Part shown: piece after piece, positions 59,680 to 64,000 of the stretch
Layout of the letters: every line of letters starts with the position of its first letter
Numbering within the stretch: the stretch's first letter is position 1
NCBI GenBank assembly: GCA_026990385.1
Contig: JALXDL010000010.1
Span: 1-64,000, forward strand
DNA: 64,000 bases
Origin: DRKI01 sp011051875
GTDB lineage: Bacteria; Desulfobacterota; Desulfobulbia; Desulfobulbales; Desulfobulbaceae
Direction: 5' to 3'
The notes under the pieces: generated by a model
The model's input: only the letters and a program-made list of their open reading frames with translations
Databases searched by the model: none
What the model was told of the DNA's origin: nothing
Translations under genes and position numbers: made by a program

Positions 59680-60790
59680 CCTCTCCGGTCTCCGGCCTGC
59701 GGCCGGTCAGGTCCCGGTAGTTGGCCAGCAGCCGGGAGAGGACCTGGTCCCACGTGTACTGCTCTGTCACGTGCCGCCGGGCCCGGCGGCCCATGGCCGT
59801 GTAGTCGCCGGCAAAGAGTTTTCTCACCGTGTCGGCAATGGAGGGTGCGGAATTGGGTTCGGCCAGCAGGCCGGTTCCCGGTACCACCAGTTCGGCCACG
59901 GCGCCGGCATTGACCCCCACCACCGGGATTCCGCTGGCCATTGCCTCCAGGACCACCAGGCCGAAGGTCTCGGAGTCACCGGCATGGAGCAGGGCGTCGC
60001 TGCTGGCCAGGATCCGGGAGAGCCGGAGCGGGTCGACGAATCCGTTGGATCTGCTGACGTTGGCCGGCAGGCGGCGGGGCATGCCGGAGCCGACCAGGTG
60101 GAGATGGTAGTCCGGTCCCAGTTCGGCCATGACCCTGAGCAGCAGGGGAATGTGCTTTTCCCGGGAGCCGCGGCCGGCAAAGACCAGCAGCCGGACGTTG
60201 TGGTCGATTTCGAGCCTGCGGCGCAGGGCCTGGTCCCGCCGGTTGGGATGGAACAGGGAGCTGTCCACGCCCAGGGGCTGGACATGCACCCTGTGCTCCG
60301 GGATGCCAAGACGCCGCAGCTTGTCGGACATGACGCGGGAGGGCGCCAGTACACGGTCAAAACGGGAGTAAAGCTGCAGGATGTAGCGGTCGAGCCAGCG
60401 GTTGCTCCAGTGGCCGGCCCGGGTGGTCACCAGACGCTGCAGGTCGGAGTGGTAGAAACCCACCACCGGCACACCCAGCCGTTGGCCGGCATCCAGGGCG
60501 GCCCAGGGCAGGACATAGGGGTCTCCGGCCTCGATGATGTCGGGCCCCAGCGAGACCAGTCTCCTGGTCCATGGTCCGCGGCGGAGAGGAAACCGGTAGC
60601 CCTTGCCAAAGGGGAGGCGCGGGGCCGGCAGGGTGTAGGCGTTGCAATGGACCCCCTCTTCCGGTCCGGGGACAAGAAGGCTTACGCGGATGTCTTGCCG
60701 GGCGGCCAGCCAGCGCTGCTTGGCCTCCAGGTAGGTGCGGACTCCGCCGCATGTGGGGGTCCAGAATATCGTGATGTCAGCCAGGTGCAT
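59666..60790 (-). CDS. GT4-family glycosyltransferase
   Basis: 374 residues. The N-domain has the TCGGVRTYLEAK acceptor loop; the C-domain has FAGRGSREKHIPLLL, LVGSGMPRR and HAGDSETFGLVVLEAMASGIPVVG, the E-x7-E signature of GT4 enzymes. It transfers sugar from a nucleotide sugar at the inner membrane face. First gene of the three-gene glycan set. ATG 60790 begins MHLADITIFW; residues upstream are not family-like. Confidence 0.92.
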   Translation of the reverse strand: MHLADITIFWTPTCGGVRTYLEAKQRWLAARQDIRVSLLVPGPEEGVHCNAYTLPAPRLPFGKGYRFPLRRGPWTRRLVSLGPDIIEAGDPYVLPWAALDAGQRLGVPVVGFYHSDLQRLVTTRAGHWSNRWLDRYILQLYSRFDRVLAPSRVMSDKLRRLGIPEHRVHVQPLGVDSSLFHPNRRDQALRRRLEIDHNVRLLVFAGRGSREKHIPLLLRVMAELGPDYHLHLVGSGMPRRLPANVSRSNGFVDPLRLSRILASSDALLHAGDSETFGLVVLEAMASGIPVVGVNAGAVAELVVPGTGLLAEPNSAPSIADTVRKLFAGDYTAMGRRARRHVTEQYTWDQVLSRLLANYRDLTGRRPETGEDDHA

Positions 60791-61057
60791 GGTGTTGCCG
60801 TTCTGTTGCCGGAGCCGGGCCGTGGCATGGTGTGCCGGTTTCTGTCCCGGACGGCCGGTTCGTGGAATGTACAGCAAGCCATAAATGGGCGCTGTTTGCA
60901 AGCCGTGATTCCGGGCCTGGAAAAAAAGATGGTACCTGACCGGTAAACAGGGCTATTATAGCGGGCAACGGGTTGCATGATGCATGCCCCGTGACCGTCT
61001 GAAGAACAGAGAACCGGGGATCCCGGCGTGCGGAAACCGGAACCGTGTGGAGTGTTC

Positions 61058-62884
61058 ATGAAGATCCTGTCCATCAACAGCAGGCAGTTCGCTGTCTCTG
61101 TACGCAACTGGATCAGGTACCGGCGGGTTCTCCTGCTGGCCCTGCCGGTGGGCATCATCGCCGGGCTCGGATCCGTGCTCTTCTATTCCGCGCTCGATGC
61201 CGCCTCATCCTTTTTTCTTGACCACATGGCCGGCTACCGGCCGCCCGGACCCGGTGGTGAAGAGTCCCTGTTCGCGCCATCCAACACCGCTTTTGTTCCC
61301 TGGATGCTCCTTGTGGTCCCCACCCTGGGCGGCATCATCTCGGGCTGGCTGGTCTTCACCTTTGCCCCGGAGGCCGAGGGGCATGGCACCGATGCGGCCC
61401 TGGAGGCCTATCATTTCAAACATGCCCGCATCCGGGGACGGGTGCCGCTGATCAAGATCATCTCCTCGGCCGTGACCATTGGCTCGGGCGGGTCGGGTGG
61501 CCGGGAAGGACCCATCGCCCAGATCGGTGCCGCCTTTGGCTCCCTTTTCGCGCATCGGCTGGGCCTGAACGTGCAGGAGCGCCGTATCCTGATGATGTCG
61601 GGCATGAGCGCCGGTATCGGCTCCATCTTCCATGCGCCGCTGGCCGGAGCCATATTCGCCGCCGAGATCCTGTACCGCGATATTGACATGGAGTATGAAC
61701 TGCTGGTGCCGTCGGCCATCACCTCGGTGATCGCCTACTGCGTGTTCTCGCTCTTCTTCGGATTCCAGACTCTGTTCGTGACACCGCCCTTTGTCTTTTC
61801 CAGCGCAGTGGAGCTGGTGCCCTATACCATGCTCGCCGTCGTGGTCGCGCTCTGCGCCGGTCTGTATGCCCGGTGTTTCTACGCCATCCGTGACCTGTTC
61901 CTGAAGCTGCCGGTCAAACCCCATGTCAAGCCGGCCATCGGCGGACTCCTGACCGGGGTCATCGGTTTTTTCCTGCCCGGCGCCATCTATACCGGCTACG
62001 GGGTCCTCCAGCAGGCCCTGTACGGCCAGGTCTCCATGCAGCTCTTGCTGGCCATCGCCGCGGCCAAGGTCTTTACCACCGCCTTCAGCATCGGCTCCGG
62101 CGGGTCCGGTGGTGTCTTCGGCCCCTCGGTGGTGATCGGCGGCGCCCTGGGCGGCAGCGTGGGACTCGCCCTGCAGCAGCTCTGGCCCGGCCTGGTCCCG
62201 GATGCACCGGCCTACGTGGTGGTGGGCATGGCCGGTTTTTTCGCCTCCGCCGCCTCCACCCCGTTTTCCACCGTGATCATGGTCAGCGAGATGACCGGCA
62301 GTTACGACCTGTTGCTGCCCGCGGTCTGGGTTTCCACCATCGCCTTTCTCCTGCGCGGCCGCAAGGGGCTCTACGAGAAGCAGATTCCCACCCGTTTCGA
62401 TACGCCCATCCATCTCGGTGATTTTTTCTATGGCGTTCTCTCTCGTTTGACGGTACATGAAACACTCCAGCACAGTGATACACCGCCGCCTGATCCGGTG
62501 CCGCACGAGATCTCCATGGCCGAGCTGCTGCAACACATGGCCCGTTTCCCCCATGCCCACTTTCCGGTCGTCGATGACGAGGAACGCTACATCGGCATCA
62601 TCCATGCACCGGTTGTGCGCAAGCTCGTCGCGACCAGGGGGATTTCCGACGACCTCAAGGCCAGGGATTTTGTCGAGCCCAGGAAGACGGTCTATCCCTG
62701 GGAACGACTGAACCGTGTCCTGGAGCTGATGGCGGAAGACAACGTGGACGAAGTGGTCGTCCTGTCCCGCGAGGACGGCAGGGAACGGGTCATCGGCATC
62801 CTGACCCGCGCCGACATCCTCAGGGCCTATGAAAAGCGCATCTTCAGGGAGAATGAACCGGCGCCGGTCAAGGGCACGTCCTGA
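61058..62884 (+). CDS. ClC-family chloride channel/antiporter with CBS pair
   Basis: 608 residues. GSGGSGGREGP includes the gating glutamate, with GSGGSGGVFGP in the second half and about 12 membrane helices to residue 450. The C-terminal cytoplasmic region holds two CBS domains (from HEISMAELLQHM and from DFVEPRKTVY), which usually bind adenine nucleotides. ATG 61058 with GTGGAG upstream is preferred over GTG 61028. Confidence 0.94.
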   Translation: MKILSINSRQFAVSVRNWIRYRRVLLLALPVGIIAGLGSVLFYSALDAASSFFLDHMAGYRPPGPGGEESLFAPSNTAFVPWMLLVVPTLGGIISGWLVFTFAPEAEGHGTDAALEAYHFKHARIRGRVPLIKIISSAVTIGSGGSGGREGPIAQIGAAFGSLFAHRLGLNVQERRILMMSGMSAGIGSIFHAPLAGAIFAAEILYRDIDMEYELLVPSAITSVIAYCVFSLFFGFQTLFVTPPFVFSSAVELVPYTMLAVVVALCAGLYARCFYAIRDLFLKLPVKPHVKPAIGGLLTGVIGFFLPGAIYTGYGVLQQALYGQVSMQLLLAIAAAKVFTTAFSIGSGGSGGVFGPSVVIGGALGGSVGLALQQLWPGLVPDAPAYVVVGMAGFFASAASTPFSTVIMVSEMTGSYDLLLPAVWVSTIAFLLRGRKGLYEKQIPTRFDTPIHLGDFFYGVLSRLTVHETLQHSDTPPPDPVPHEISMAELLQHMARFPHAHFPVVDDEERYIGIIHAPVVRKLVATRGISDDLKARDFVEPRKTVYPWERLNRVLELMAEDNVDEVVVLSREDGRERVIGILTRADILRAYEKRIFRENEPAPVKGTS

Positions 62885-62906
62885 ACCGGGAAGCGGAACC
62901 AGGAAA

Positions 62907-62945
62907 GGAGAGGAATGTGAAGGACAGGGAGAGGAATGTGAAGGA
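62907..62945 (+). repeat. 21-bp-period direct repeat duplicating a start site
   Basis: GGAGAGGAATGTGAAGGA occurs at 62907-62924 and 62928-62945. Each unit contains a ribosome-binding site and an in-frame GTG (62917, 62938). Confidence 0.9.
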
Positions 62946-63909
62946 AAACGGGCATGCGGACTGCCGGGGCGGGGTGTGTTCTCCGCCCCATCCGGAGAAA
63001 CGGCGGGAGCCACTGCCCTGGCAGTCTCCCAAGGAACGCGAGGATGATCCCGAGGCGCCGGTCCGGGTTGAAAAGATCATGCAGAGCCCCGGATACCGCC
63101 AGGCAGACGAGGATGTCGATTTTCTCGGCCGTGACGAGACCAGGGGCATCCGGCTGCAGCTCGATTATCTGAAGCCGGAACTCCTGCTCAGGAAACATGG
63201 GGTCAGGCATACCATTGTCACGTTCGGAAGCACCCGTCTGCGTGAACCCAGGGCCATATCCCGCCGGTTGGAGAAAACCCGTGCCGTCCTGGCCGAAGAT
63301 CCGCAGAACAGCGACCTGCAGCGTCGTCTGGCCGTGGAGGAACGTCTGCTTGCCAAGAGTCGCTATTATGACGTGGCCAGGGAGTTCGGCGCCATTGTCG
63401 GCAGCGCCGGCAAGGGGCCCGAGGACAACCGGGTCATGCTGGTTACCGGCGGCGGACCGGGTATCATGGAGGCGGCCAACCGCGGCGCTTTTGATGTCCG
63501 CGCCAGGTCGGTGGGGCTGAACATCACCCTGCCCCACGAGCAGTATCCCAATCCCTATATCACGCCGGAGCTTTGCTTCCGGTTCCATTATTTCGCGATC
63601 CGCAAACTGCATTTCCTCCTCCGGGCCCGGGCCCTGGTCGCCTTTCCCGGCGGGTACGGCACCCTGGACGAGCTGTTCGAGACCCTGACCCTGGTCCAGA
63701 CCCGCAAGATGCGCCCTCTGCCCGTGGTCCTGGTGGGAGAGTCGTTCTGGCGCCGGGCCGTGGACGTGGATTTCCTGGCTGCCGAGGGGGTCATCGACGA
63801 AGAGGACAGGGAACTGTTCTGGTATGCCGAGACAGCGGACGAGATATGGCAGGGACTGAACGACTGGTACGGCAAGATCGGCGAGCCTTTCCTGCCGGGC
63901 ATCGAATGA
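62917..63909 (+). CDS. LOG-family (TIGR00730-like) putative nucleotide-monophosphate phosphoribohydrolase
   Basis: 330 residues from GTG 62917 or 323 from GTG 62938. VTGGGPGIMEAANRGA and FPGGYGTLDELFE are the substrate-binding and catalytic motifs of the LOG family, formerly annotated as lysine decarboxylase. The family cleaves the ribosyl bond of nucleotide monophosphates. The N-terminal 100 residues are an extension relative to small LOG proteins and include a cysteine-bearing, proline-rich lead. It follows the ClC gene by 32 bp. The remaining 91 bp of the window hold nothing recognisable. Confidence 0.9.
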   Translation: MKDRERNVKENGHADCRGGVCSPPHPEKRREPLPWQSPKEREDDPEAPVRVEKIMQSPGYRQADEDVDFLGRDETRGIRLQLDYLKPELLLRKHGVRHTIVTFGSTRLREPRAISRRLEKTRAVLAEDPQNSDLQRRLAVEERLLAKSRYYDVAREFGAIVGSAGKGPEDNRVMLVTGGGPGIMEAANRGAFDVRARSVGLNITLPHEQYPNPYITPELCFRFHYFAIRKLHFLLRARALVAFPGGYGTLDELFETLTLVQTRKMRPLPVVLVGESFWRRAVDVDFLAAEGVIDEEDRELFWYAETADEIWQGLNDWYGKIGEPFLPGIE

Positions 63910-64000
63910 TCATCGGCCGCGGTCACGGCACGGCGCACGGGGGATGGCGCCGTGGCACCGTTCATCCGGCCGGGAGCTGCGGATGGGCAGGCCCGGGATG

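Noticed and set aside
61205..63013. A 602-codon open frame antisense to the ClC gene
   Set aside because: Shadow frame; the plus-strand ClC motifs and CBS domains are unambiguous.

Overview
The window is GC-rich bacterial DNA with dense, short-gap operons. Several traits point to an anaerobic, respiring, sulfate-reducer-like member of the Desulfobacterota (Desulfobulbales-type is my best guess; this is inference, no 16S is present). These are tungstate uptake (TupABC), three MoeA-type molybdenum/tungsten insertases, FdhD, a selenocysteine-containing SelD, multihaem c-type cytochromes, a Tat-exported Fe-S protein with an NrfD-type membrane quinone subunit, rubrerythrin with a Fur/PerR-type regulator, and sigma-54 control.

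Layout. 1-1.9 kb: 3' part of a divergent moeA overlapping fdhD. 2.1-3.2 kb: orphan histidine kinase. 3.3-4.2 kb: M28 peptidase. 4.2-10.9 kb (minus strand): an E1-like (ThiF/MoeB) protein, an ACT-domain protein, its usual partner UPF0210, a MoeA, a MoeA fused to a periplasmic-binding-like domain, and a small membrane protein. 11-14.1 kb: an unrecognised gene, a frameshifted secreted beta-helix gene behind a probable c-di-GMP-I riboswitch, and a 67-residue membrane protein with a sigma-54 promoter. 14.4-17 kb: tupABC. 17-19 kb: histidine kinase plus tandem UspA. 19.3-21.9 kb: Fur/PerR regulator, rubrerythrin, BCAM0308-type zinc protein. 22.2-25.7 kb: pcm, a phosphoribosyltransferase and a three-PAS sigma-54 activator. 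26.6-31 kb: Tat Fe-S protein and six-haem cytochrome, then a separately (sigma-54) promoted small membrane protein and NrfD-type subunit, then a MerR-type regulator. 31.2-33.2 kb: bipartite pentapeptide-repeat protein and rpsT. 33.5-38.2 kb: trpEGDCF. 38.3-40.5 kb: RlpA and a nine-haem lipoprotein cytochrome. 40.6 kb: tRNA-Thr(CGT). 41.4-44.8 kb: second 67-residue membrane protein, a TauE-type permease, selD (in-frame UGA) and a divergent LysR regulator. 45.1-47.7 kb: solute-binding protein, radical SAM protein, M15 peptidase. 48-51.6 kb: subtilisin-like protease, a stand-alone copy of its N-domain and a DUF5335 protein. 51.7-56 kb: MarC, a large MscS-type channel, DUF202. 56-60.8 kb: predicted (alpha/alpha)6-type protein, UspA, and an envelope-glycan set (lysylphosphatidylglycerol synthase-like membrane protein, DUF2334 deacetylase, GT4 transferase). 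61-63.9 kb: ClC channel with CBS domains and a LOG-family protein.

How it fits together. Tungstate import, MoeA paralogues, FdhD and SelD are the parts needed to build tungsten/molybdenum, selenocysteine-type formate dehydrogenases, although no such enzyme lies in the window. The Fe-S/cytochrome/NrfD genes look like a membrane quinone-cytochrome c oxidoreductase.

The most unusual signals are mostly non-coding or regulatory. Two loci encoding near-identical 67-residue membrane proteins share an identical promoter architecture: a sigma-54 site, and two TGCCA-N3-TGGCA-type palindromes 21 bp apart at the same 55-bp distance. Four GGCGCAAAATGCGCC-like palindromes precede another sigma-54 promoter. 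A probable c-di-GMP riboswitch drives a broken beta-helix gene. A MITE-like element of about 143 bp occurs in two full copies and one half copy. A LysR gene appears to lack any standard start codon.
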